This document shows positions 41,423 to 48,688 of a stretch of 64,000 nucleotides of DNA, piece by piece. Below the pieces are notes generated by a model. That model was not told the DNA's origin, did no database searches, and was given only the letters and a program-made list of their open reading frames with translations. Made by a program: the position numbers and the translations under genes. Every line of letters begins with the position of its first letter. Position 1 is the first letter of the stretch. Source of the stretch: Kribbella jejuensis (GTDB lineage: Bacteria; Actinomycetota; Actinomycetes; Propionibacteriales; Kribbellaceae); contig NZ_VFMM01000001.1 of NCBI RefSeq assembly GCF_006715085.1, positions 1,798,001 to 1,862,000 on the forward strand, given 5' to 3'.

Positions 41423-42922
41423 CTAGTTCGGTTGGTCGCCCGAGGGGTTGTAGGCGCAGGCGTCGGCGAGGTTCTGCGTGGGGCCCGGCGGCGGGGTCGT
41501 CGTGACGGTGGCCGGCTTGCGCCGGGTCGTCGGCTTCGCGACCGGCGTGGTGGCCGGGGCCGGGTTGGTCTCGAGGGCCTTTTGGACGGTTTCGCGGAGC
41601 GCCTTGTAGTCGGGGTGCAGGTACTTGAGCCGGAGTTTCTCCGAGTCCAGCGTGATGTTGGAGACCGTCGCCGACTTGACCTTGAGCGCGAGCTCGACTA
41701 GCGCGGGCAGCAGCTCCTGCGGAATGTCGGTACGCAGCAGGTGCTGACCGGCCTTCGCGATCGCCTTGTACTTCGTGACCAGCGTCTGCGGATCCGCCGC
41801 GTCGACGATCGCCTTGATCACGCACCGCTGCCGGACCTGCCGCTGGTCGTCGTCGGCGCCGTACCGGCCGCGCGCGAACCACAACGCGTGCCGCCCGTCC
41901 AGGTGCTGCCGCGGGCCGGGCTCGATCCATTCCTTCGGCGGGATGTGCGAGCTGCTGATGCCGCCCATCGCGACCCGCTCGTTGACGTTCACGGTGATGC
42001 CGCCGAGCGCGTCGACGATCTCCGGGAAGCTTTGCAGGTTGACCTGCAGGTAGTAGTCCAGCTTCAGCCCGGTGGCCTCGCCAACCGATTGCTTCAGTAC
42101 GTCCGCACCCTCGTTGTCCGAAGGCCCGAGGATGCCGGGGTGCGCGTCCGGGATGTTCTGGTACATCGCGGTCAGCATCCACTCCAGCCGGCCGTCCAGG
42201 CTCAGGCCCTCCTTGCCGAACCCGTCCGGGTAGAACTTGTGCAGCGGCGAGTCGGCCGGGAACGGCATGAAGGTCAGGTTCCGCGGCATCGAGATCAGTG
42301 CGGTGTTCCCGGTCCTGGTGTCGATGCTCGCGACGATCACTGTGTCGGTCCGGACCCCCTCGCGGCTCGGGGCGTCGTCGCCGCCGAGGAGCAGCAGGTT
42401 GAGCCGCGGGCGGTCCTCCCACGGGTCCTTGACGTTGACGGTCGTCGGCCGGGTCGCGCTCCTGCTCTCGGCCTGTCCCTGGAACACGTCCTGGACGAGG
42501 GTGCGCTGCGCGAGCACACTCTGGACGCCGATCGCCGACGGGGCCGCGATCCCGAAGCACAGCACACCGACGAGCAGCGCGCCGACCACCCGGCCGCCGG
42601 TCCCACCCGTTGCCGGACGCAACGAACGGTGCGAGGCAACGATCACCACGATCCACAGGAACCCGAGCAGGCCGATCGCGACCGAGGTGATCAGCAGCCG
42701 GCTCGGTACGACGGCTGCGGCGAGGACCTGGTCGCGCCGGGTCAGGCCGACGTACACGCCGAGGCCGACCAGCGCCAGGAACACCGTGAGCACGAACGCA
42801 CCAAGCTTCCGGCGCCCGCCGACGATCAGTCCGAGTCCTGGGAGCAGTGCGCCCAACAGGGTGAACCCCAGCAACTTCGGCATCGACCGCGGCCGCCTGG
42901 CCGTTGCGCGCGCACTACCCAT
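41423..42922 (-). CDS. LytR-CpsA-Psr (LCP) family cell-wall glycopolymer transferase
   Basis: 499 residues from ATG 42922 (GGGGAG close upstream). Several N-terminal membrane helices (about 15-130) lead to the extracytoplasmic LCP domain with NLLLLGGDDAPSREGVRTDTVIVASID, ISMPRNL and GRHALWFARGRYGADDDQRQVRQ, whose Asp/Arg residues bind polyprenyl phosphate. A Pro/Thr-rich tail ends the protein. LCP enzymes attach glycopolymers to peptidoglycan (or arabinogalactan in mycolic-acid bacteria). Divergent from the epimerase gene at 43061. Confidence 0.92.
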   Translation of the reverse strand: MGSARATARRPRSMPKLLGFTLLGALLPGLGLIVGGRRKLGAFVLTVFLALVGLGVYVGLTRRDQVLAAAVVPSRLLITSVAIGLLGFLWIVVIVASHRSLRPATGGTGGRVVGALLVGVLCFGIAAPSAIGVQSVLAQRTLVQDVFQGQAESRSATRPTTVNVKDPWEDRPRLNLLLLGGDDAPSREGVRTDTVIVASIDTRTGNTALISMPRNLTFMPFPADSPLHKFYPDGFGKEGLSLDGRLEWMLTAMYQNIPDAHPGILGPSDNEGADVLKQSVGEATGLKLDYYLQVNLQSFPEIVDALGGITVNVNERVAMGGISSSHIPPKEWIEPGPRQHLDGRHALWFARGRYGADDDQRQVRQRCVIKAIVDAADPQTLVTKYKAIAKAGQHLLRTDIPQELLPALVELALKVKSATVSNITLDSEKLRLKYLHPDYKALRETVQKALETNPAPATTPVAKPTTRRKPATVTTTPPPGPTQNLADACAYNPSGDQPN

Positions 42923-43060
42923 CGGCTCCCCTGTCCACCCCGTTTGTTCCAGTGTGCCTCGCCCCGGCACACCTTCACCTGTTCAGACGTGTTACAGGGT
43001 GATTCGGTTGTCGAACAATCCGGTCGCGCGGGGTAGCGGTGGGGGCTAGGTTGGGCGGTT

Positions 43061-44008
43061 GTGCGGATTCTGATGCTGGGCGGGAACGGGTTTGTCGGGC
43101 GTGCGGTCGTTGACGACGCACTGGCGCGCGGCGCGGAGGTCGCGTCGTTCAGTCGCGGGGTGAGCGGTACGCCGCTACCACCAGGCGTCACGCAGCTCGT
43201 CGGGGACCGGACTGCGGGCGACTACTCGGCGCTCCGGGACGGCGAGTGGGACGCGGTCGTCGACACCAGCGGGTTCCGGGCGCGGGACGTGGAGCAGGCG
43301 ATGGACATCCTCGGGGACCGGGTCGGACGGTACGTGTTCGTGTCGAGCCATGCCGTGTACGTGCGCGACCTCCCGGCCGGGACGGACGAGACCGCGCCGC
43401 GCCGTCCACCGATGCGCGATGCCGACGTACTGACGAACGACACGTACGGTCCGTGCAAGGTCGCGTGCGAGGATGCGGTCGTCGAACGGTACGGCGAACG
43501 CGCGACGCTGATCCGCCCGGGCCGGGTGACGGGCCCCGGCGACTCCTCCGGTACGGCGCTTTACTGGATCCGCCGCGGCGCGCGCGGCGGCCGGATCGCG
43601 CTCCCGACCAAGCCCGAGGCTCCGTTGCAACTGATCGACAGCCGCGACGTAGCGCGGCTCATCACCCAGCTGATCACAGACGACCGCTCCGGCGCCTACA
43701 ACGCCGTCGGCCCCGACAGCACGATCGCCGAACTGATCCACACCGCCGCCGACCTCTCCGGCACCAAGGCCGACATCATCCCGATCCCGTTCGACGCCGT
43801 GCCGCCCCGCTTCCCCCTCATCGACCCCGAATCCGAATGGGGCGAGCGCCGCCGGAACCCCACCAGGGCCCGCGAAGCCGGCATGCCGGTCACTCCCCTC
43901 CGCACCACAGTCGAAGACGTCCTCCACTGGGACAACGCCCGCGGAAACCCCGACCTGAAGCTCGGCCTGACAACCGAGCAAGAGCAGCAACTCCTCGCCG
44001 ACCACTAG
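43061..44008 (+). CDS. NAD-dependent epimerase/dehydratase-family protein
   Basis: 315 residues, GTG start. Rossmann motif MLGGNGFVGRAV at the N-terminus, DAVVDTSGFRARDV and FVSSHAVYV in the middle, consistent with extended SDR proteins acting on nucleotide sugars or as isoflavone-reductase-like enzymes. The usual YxxxK catalytic pair is degenerate (TYGPCKVACED), so activity may differ. Divergent from the LCP gene over a 138-bp gap in which I see no strong operator. Substrate not assignable. Confidence 0.85.
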   Translation: MRILMLGGNGFVGRAVVDDALARGAEVASFSRGVSGTPLPPGVTQLVGDRTAGDYSALRDGEWDAVVDTSGFRARDVEQAMDILGDRVGRYVFVSSHAVYVRDLPAGTDETAPRRPPMRDADVLTNDTYGPCKVACEDAVVERYGERATLIRPGRVTGPGDSSGTALYWIRRGARGGRIALPTKPEAPLQLIDSRDVARLITQLITDDRSGAYNAVGPDSTIAELIHTAADLSGTKADIIPIPFDAVPPRFPLIDPESEWGERRRNPTRAREAGMPVTPLRTTVEDVLHWDNARGNPDLKLGLTTEQEQQLLADH

Positions 44009-44046
44009 GCGCGCGGCAAGCCCGACTCCCTCACCCTCCCCCAGTC

Positions 44047-44922
44047 CTACTCGGGGAGAGCGAGGGTTCGGCCCGCGTCGCGAGCTGCGTTGATGGAGCG
44101 GGTGAGGGTGTCCATGAGAGCCGTAGCTTCGTCGGTGAAGCCTTGGACCACGGAGGTGTCGCCGGCTGGTTCGGTGCGGGCGAGGAGTTCTATGTAGCGA
44201 TCACCGTCTTCGAGGGCGGCTTCGGCCCGGAGGGCGGCGTCGGCGGAGCGGACGCGGTCGGCGTACTGATCCAGCAGGTCGACCTTGCGTTTGATGGCTT
44301 CGACCGACAGCGCCAGAGCACGACGCTGCGGACCGAGTACGGCGTCGAGCTCGGCCGACTTCGCACCACCTGCGATGTCCTTCTGCCGTGCCCGCAGTAC
44401 GGTCTGCTCGCGCAAGACCTGCGCGATGTCCCACAACTGTTCCGGCAGCACCAGCTCGTTCTTCACGTCGTCGAGCAGCCCGCGCTTCGTGACCGTTGCC
44501 TCCAGCACCGTTTTCACCGCGCGCTGCGCCCGCCCGAGCAGCAATCCGGCCTCGCTGTCGAAATCCTCCGGTAGCAGGTACTTCCCGTGCTGCCGGCGTA
44601 CCGCCTTGTGCCCGCGGTCCTCCCCCATCGTCTTCGCGAGGATCCCGCCGGTCGCCACCACCGCGACCCCGGCCAGTACGAGCGCGGACCACGCCGCGAC
44701 CGCGGTCGGCAACGTCGCCGCCATCACGATCAGCGCGAGGATCCACCCGCCGACACACACCGCGATCCACACCAGCAACGTGCCGAACGTGTTCCCCGGC
44801 GCCACCGACCACGACGTCTCGCGCTTCGGCCGCGGCGCGTCGGCCGCCACGAACAACTCCGGCCTGCGCTCGTACAACCGCCGTACGCCTGCAGGCACAC
44901 CCGGTGCGAACACAGGCTCCAT
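44047..44922 (-). CDS. Membrane protein with long helical cytoplasmic domain, function unknown
   Basis: 291 residues from ATG 44922, preceded by GGAGG. Two transmembrane helices lie at about residues 45-70 and 75-95. From about 110 to the end the sequence is charged and helical, with coiled-coil character (RQKDIAGGAKSAELDAVLGPQRRALALSVEAIKRKVDLLDQYADR). I do not recognise a family. Neighbours are an epimerase and a hybrid regulator; nothing indicates its job. Confidence 0.75.
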   Translation of the reverse strand: MEPVFAPGVPAGVRRLYERRPELFVAADAPRPKRETSWSVAPGNTFGTLLVWIAVCVGGWILALIVMAATLPTAVAAWSALVLAGVAVVATGGILAKTMGEDRGHKAVRRQHGKYLLPEDFDSEAGLLLGRAQRAVKTVLEATVTKRGLLDDVKNELVLPEQLWDIAQVLREQTVLRARQKDIAGGAKSAELDAVLGPQRRALALSVEAIKRKVDLLDQYADRVRSADAALRAEAALEDGDRYIELLARTEPAGDTSVVQGFTDEATALMDTLTRSINAARDAGRTLALPE

Positions 44923-44986
44923 CGCCACCTCCGGAGAAGTCGTCACCACTCAGCGTAGTGGCTGATCACCCGCGACCAGTACGGGT

Positions 44987-45877
44987 TCACCGTCGCGCCT
45001 CCAACCCGTCCAGAAACACCCCCAGCCCGAACTCGAACAACCGGTCCAGGTCGTAGTCGTAGTCGAACCGGTCTGCCAGCAACTCCCGGAACGCACCCAG
45101 GTTCCCCGCCGCGATCATCGCCGCCAACTGCTCGCCCTGCTGCGTCGCCCACTCGTCCGCGGTCACGCCGGTGTCCTGCTCGGCCTGCGCCTCGGCCTCC
45201 ATCACCAACGCGATCCCCCGCACGTACGCGAACAGGCTGATCACGGTCGACAGCCGCGCCTCCTTCGAGAACCCGCGCAACGCCCCGAGCACCGCGTCGG
45301 TATGCGGCAACAACCGCGGCACCAACTGCGGCCGGCTCAAACTGATCGCACTCGCGAGCCAGAGATGCCTGCGGTACGCCGCCCAGTGCACGCGCGCGAC
45401 CAGTGCGACCACGTCCCGCCAGTGCTCCGGGAGCTCCCCCAGCGGGAACTCTCCGATCGCCTCGTTCACCATCTGTACGACGAGCGACTCCTTGCCGCCG
45501 ACGTAGCGGTACAGCGCCATCGTCGACACCCCGAGCTCACTCGCGATCCGCCGCATCGACAACGCCGCGAGTCCGTCAGCGTCCGCGATCGCGATCCCGA
45601 TCCGGACGATCTCGTCCCGATCCAGGCCGTCCGGTACGGCGGCAGCGGTACGACGCGAGCGCGGCGGCGGGCCGACCACCGTGCCGATCCCGGGCGAGGC
45701 GTGCACGAGCCGCTCCGCCTGCAGCGCCTGCAACGCCTTCGTCGCGGTCGCCATGGCCACGCCGAAGTCGCGCACCAGCGCCCGCGTCGACGGCACCCGG
45801 TCCCCCGGCAGCAGTTCTCCTACCTCGATCCGCCGCCGCAGTTCCGCTGCGATGACCTGGTACGGCGCCTCACTCAT
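44987..45877 (-). CDS. GntR-TetR hybrid transcriptional regulator
   Basis: 296 residues from ATG 45877. Residues 1-70 are a GntR winged helix (YQVIAAELRRRIEVGELLPGDRVPSTRALVRDFGVAMATATKAL). Residues about 85-135 form a second, TetR-type helix-turn-helix (IVRIGIAIADADGLAALSMRRIASELGVSTMALYRYVGGKESL), followed by a TetR ligand domain with the TetR_C look. Such double-HTH proteins occur in actinomycetes, often with drug-modifying genes. A dyad upstream shares its half-site with the promoter of the FAD monooxygenase at 48.5 kb, the probable target. Confidence 0.9.
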   Translation of the reverse strand: MSEAPYQVIAAELRRRIEVGELLPGDRVPSTRALVRDFGVAMATATKALQALQAERLVHASPGIGTVVGPPPRSRRTAAAVPDGLDRDEIVRIGIAIADADGLAALSMRRIASELGVSTMALYRYVGGKESLVVQMVNEAIGEFPLGELPEHWRDVVALVARVHWAAYRRHLWLASAISLSRPQLVPRLLPHTDAVLGALRGFSKEARLSTVISLFAYVRGIALVMEAEAQAEQDTGVTADEWATQQGEQLAAMIAAGNLGAFRELLADRFDYDYDLDRLFEFGLGVFLDGLEARR

Positions 45878-45885
45878 AGCGCCCA

Positions 45886-45918
45886 GCCTAGTGCGCATAC
45901 GACGTACGCGCACTAGGC
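45886..45918. promoter_or_regulatory. Operator of the GntR-TetR hybrid regulator (own promoter)
   Basis: 11-bp perfect arms GCCTAGTGCGC (45886-45896) and its complement at 45908-45918 with an 11-nt spacer. Nine bases ahead of the regulator's ATG. Shares CTAGTGCGC(A/G)TACG with the FAD monooxygenase promoter. Confidence 0.75.
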
Positions 45919-45986
45919 AGTGAGATCCCGTTGCCGCTAGCAAGCACCCGGCGACCCCGTGCCGGTATCCGTAGCACCGTGTCAAG

Positions 45987-46574
45987 ATGGGCGGCATGCT
46001 GCGCGAACTGCAACTGACCGGCAACCCGGACGCCGACAAACTGCTGAACGACGACCCGTTCGCCTTGCTCGTCGGGATGCTGCTCGACCAGCAGTACCCG
46101 ATGGAGCACGCGTTCTCCGGACCGCTGAAGATCGCGAACCGGATGGACGGTTTCGACCTGCACAAGATCGCGGCGACCGACCTGGAGACGTTCGTCGAGC
46201 TCTGCGTCACCCCGCCGGCCATCCACCGCTACGGCGGCTCGATGGCCCGCCGGGTGCACGCGCTCGCGCAGGAGATCATCGAGAAGTACGACGGGGAAAC
46301 CGCGAACATCTGGCTCTCCGGCCGCCCGAAGCCCGACGGTGCCGAGGTACTGAAGCGGCTGAAGGCGCTGCCGGGGTTCGGCGAGCAGAAGGCGAAGATC
46401 TTCCTGGCGCTGCTCGGCAAGCAGCGCGGCGTGGCGCCGAAGGGCTGGCGTGAGGCGGCCGGCAGCTACGGCGACCGCGGTTCCCGGCGCTCGATCGCCG
46501 ACGTCACCGATGCCACGTCGCTGCAGGAGGTCCGCAACTTCAAGAAGGCCGCGAAAGCCGCCGCCAAGGCCTGA
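45987..46574 (+). CDS. HhH-GPD base-excision repair-like protein
   Basis: 195 residues; the ATG at 45987 or 45996 both fit. It resembles the TIGR03252-type HhH-GPD family. Visible are the N-terminal DDPFALLVGMLLDQQYPMEHAFSGP and the helix-hairpin-helix LKALPGFGEQKAKIFLALLGKQ. Members look like endonuclease III relatives but lack its Fe-S cluster cysteines, as here. DNA glycosylase activity is likely but unproven. Stand-alone gene in the + direction, followed by a TIGR03086-like gene after 120 bp. Confidence 0.85.
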   Translation: MGGMLRELQLTGNPDADKLLNDDPFALLVGMLLDQQYPMEHAFSGPLKIANRMDGFDLHKIAATDLETFVELCVTPPAIHRYGGSMARRVHALAQEIIEKYDGETANIWLSGRPKPDGAEVLKRLKALPGFGEQKAKIFLALLGKQRGVAPKGWREAAGSYGDRGSRRSIADVTDATSLQEVRNFKKAAKAAAKA

Positions 46575-46697
46575 TTCACGCGACATCTGCACCCGATCTG
46601 TTGCAGGTCCGACGCGGGATGTCCCTTGTACTCCAGCGATTCCCTGCGAACTCCGCCGTACGCACCTATCGTTACAAGGGCAGCGGGAGGGAGCGCT

Positions 46698-47288
46698 ATG
46701 GACATCCGGGATCTGGATCGCAGGGCCGGTGCGGTGCTCGGCGAAGTCGTCATGCAGGTGCGGCCTGAACAACTGTGGTTCCCGACACCGTGCCCCGACT
46801 GGACCGTACGGGGGCTCATGCGACACCTGGTCAGCCAGAACAACGGCCTGGCGACGGCCGCGACCAACGGCTCCGCGTCCGTGCACGCCTGGAACGCCGG
46901 CCGCCTCGCGGACAACCCGGCCGGCGCCTACCGCCGCTCGAACGTGCGGGTCGCGGACGCCTTCGCCGACGGCGGCGCGCTGGATCGGCTGGTGGAGGTG
47001 CGCGAGTTCGGCTCGTTCCCGCGCCGGATCGCGCTCACCTTCCACCAGCTCGACTGCATCGTGCACGCCTGGGACCTGGCCCGCGCGATCGACGTCCCGT
47101 ACAACCCGCCGCCGGACATGGTCGAGATGGCGCTCACGCTGGCCCGCCGGATCCCCGACACCGACGCGAACCGCGGCCCCGGCTACGCCTTCGAACGCAG
47201 TGTCAAGGTCTCCGGCACCGCCTCCGACCTCGACCAGCTACTCGGCCTCCTCGGTCGCAACCCGGACTGGGTCTCGCCGCTCGACTGA
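46698..47288 (+). CDS. TIGR03086-type, mycothiol-isomerase-like metal-binding protein
   Basis: 196 residues from ATG 46698, with GGGAGGGAG upstream. DinB/MDMPI fold: PCPDWTVRGLMRHLVSQN near residue 40 and the second metal site HQLDCIVHAWDLARA. These are relatives of mycothiol-dependent maleylpyruvate isomerase, and fit an actinomycete with mycothiol. Specific reaction unknown. Its last 51 bp overlap the convergent FAD monooxygenase gene. Confidence 0.88.
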   Translation: MDIRDLDRRAGAVLGEVVMQVRPEQLWFPTPCPDWTVRGLMRHLVSQNNGLATAATNGSASVHAWNAGRLADNPAGAYRRSNVRVADAFADGGALDRLVEVREFGSFPRRIALTFHQLDCIVHAWDLARAIDVPYNPPPDMVEMALTLARRIPDTDANRGPGYAFERSVKVSGTASDLDQLLGLLGRNPDWVSPLD

Positions 47289-48470
47289 GTAGTCGGGCAG
47301 GTCGATCGCGTCCGGTTTGCCACCGGCCATCTTCTTCAGTGCGCCGGACATCGGTTTCGACGTCATCACCCGGAGCACGAAGTCGCGGTACGCGATCCCG
47401 AACGCCGACATCGGCATCGCCATCTTGATCCCGCCCGGCGGCAGCTCCATCCGCTGCGCGACGTACGCCTGCATCCGCCGCTGGTACGCCGGGAACGCCT
47501 GCGTGTGATCGCCCGCCGCCGCAGCGAGCTCGCCCGCCAGGACGTACGCCCCGACGATCGACAGCGCGGTACCGTGGCCGGCCATCGGCGAACCGCAGTA
47601 CCCGGCGTCGCCGACCAGCGCGACCCGGCCCCGCGACCACTCCGGTACGACCACCTTGCTGGTGGTGTCGAGGTAGAAGTCGTCGGCCGCGTCGAGGCCC
47701 TTCAGGACCTGCGGAGTGTGCCAGCCGAGCCCCTCGTACCGTTCGCGGACGAGCCGCTTCTGGGCGTCGACGTCGCGCCGGTCGTAGCTGAGGATCGGCG
47801 AGCGGAAGCTCAGCAGGGCCTTCGCGTACCGCGGGTCGCGGTCCGGCCGCAGCGCCACCCAGCGACCGCCGGGCGCGGTGTAGATCTTCATCCAGTCGTC
47901 GAGGTTCTCCGGCGTCTCGATCGTGAAGTACGACGTGTAGCCGCCGAGGTGCTGCACGAACTCCTCCTCGGGCCCGAACGCGAGCCGCCGGACCCGCGAG
48001 TGCACCCCGTCCGCGCCGATCACCAGATCGAACCGCCGCTGCGTCCCACTCGCGAAGCTGACCTCGACGCCGTCGGCGTCCTGCTCCAGCGCCTCGATCG
48101 AGTCGCCGTACCGGAACTCGACGTCGCTCGCGGCCGCGGTCAGGAGCTCGGCCAGGTCGCCGCGGAGGATCTCGATCTCGGCGACCGGACCGGCGCCGTC
48201 GAGGGCCTCCATGTGCATGGTCGCGGCCGTCCGCCCGTCGGCCCGCACGTACGCGAGCCCGCGCTCGCGCACCTGCCGCTCGGCCACTGCTGGCATCAAC
48301 CCCATCCGCTCGGTCACCACCCGGGAGACGCCCCGCAGATCCACGGTCTGCCCACCCGGCCGCGGCCCCGGCGCGATCTCGACGATCGTCGGCGCGAACC
48401 CGAACCGCCGCAACCAGAACCCCAACGCCGGCCCGGCAATCCCAGCCCCGGAAATCAACACAGTCTTCAT
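47238..48470 (-). CDS. FAD-dependent monooxygenase (PF01494, TetX/aromatic hydroxylase type)
   Basis: 410 residues. Dinucleotide motif GAGIAGPALGFWLRRFG at the N-terminus, the DG region DLVIGADGVHSRVRRL and the second FAD motif VALVGDAGYCGSPMAGHGTALSIVGAYVLAGEL. Members hydroxylate aromatic compounds or inactivate drugs such as tetracyclines and rifamycins. The promoter carries dyads of the GntR-TetR hybrid regulator, so it is probably induced by a small molecule. Its 3' end overlaps the neighbouring convergent gene by 51 bp. Confidence 0.88.
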   Translation of the reverse strand: MKTVLISGAGIAGPALGFWLRRFGFAPTIVEIAPGPRPGGQTVDLRGVSRVVTERMGLMPAVAERQVRERGLAYVRADGRTAATMHMEALDGAGPVAEIEILRGDLAELLTAAASDVEFRYGDSIEALEQDADGVEVSFASGTQRRFDLVIGADGVHSRVRRLAFGPEEEFVQHLGGYTSYFTIETPENLDDWMKIYTAPGGRWVALRPDRDPRYAKALLSFRSPILSYDRRDVDAQKRLVRERYEGLGWHTPQVLKGLDAADDFYLDTTSKVVVPEWSRGRVALVGDAGYCGSPMAGHGTALSIVGAYVLAGELAAAAGDHTQAFPAYQRRMQAYVAQRMELPPGGIKMAMPMSAFGIAYRDFVLRVMTSKPMSGALKKMAGGKPDAIDLPDYSVERRDPVRVATEEAE

Positions 48471-48482
48471 CTCTGCCCCTTA

Positions 48483-48520
48483 GAACTAGTGCGCGTACGC
48501 CGTAAACGGTGCACTAGTTC
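48483..48520. promoter_or_regulatory. Operator in the FAD monooxygenase promoter
   Basis: 10-bp perfect arms GAACTAGTGC (48483-48492) and GCACTAGTTC (48511-48520), spacer 18 nt. The left half continues as GCGTACG, giving CTAGTGCGCGTACG, one base different from the site at the hybrid regulator's promoter. Begins 13 bp before the monooxygenase start. Confidence 0.75.
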
Positions 48521-48539
48521 CAAGGTGGAGCGCCAGCGC

Positions 48540-48549
48540 GCACTAGTGC
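48540..48549. promoter_or_regulatory. Second CACTAGTG site
   Basis: Perfect 10-bp palindrome GCACTAGTGC, 20 bp beyond the first monooxygenase operator. Same core, suggesting cooperative binding. Confidence 0.55.
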
Positions 48550-48583
48550 ACCGCGCCGAGGTGCACCAGGCCGGGAGACCGGC

Positions 48584-48687
48584 GCGGACCTGTGCCACTC
48601 ACCAAACGCGAACCGAGGCCGTCCGCGGCCCACGTTCGAGCGTGACGGCGTCCGCGGCGGGCCGGTTGGTGAGTGGCTCAGGTCCGC
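48584..48687. terminator. Long 22-bp hairpin after the FadH-like gene
   Basis: 48584-48605 pairs with 48666-48687 over 22 bp with one mismatch, enclosing about 60 nt that contain a smaller CACG/CGTG hairpin. It begins directly after the FadH-like stop (minus strand). Probably a terminator insulating the monooxygenase promoter, though the stem is unusually long. Confidence 0.6.
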
Positions 48688-48688
48688 C

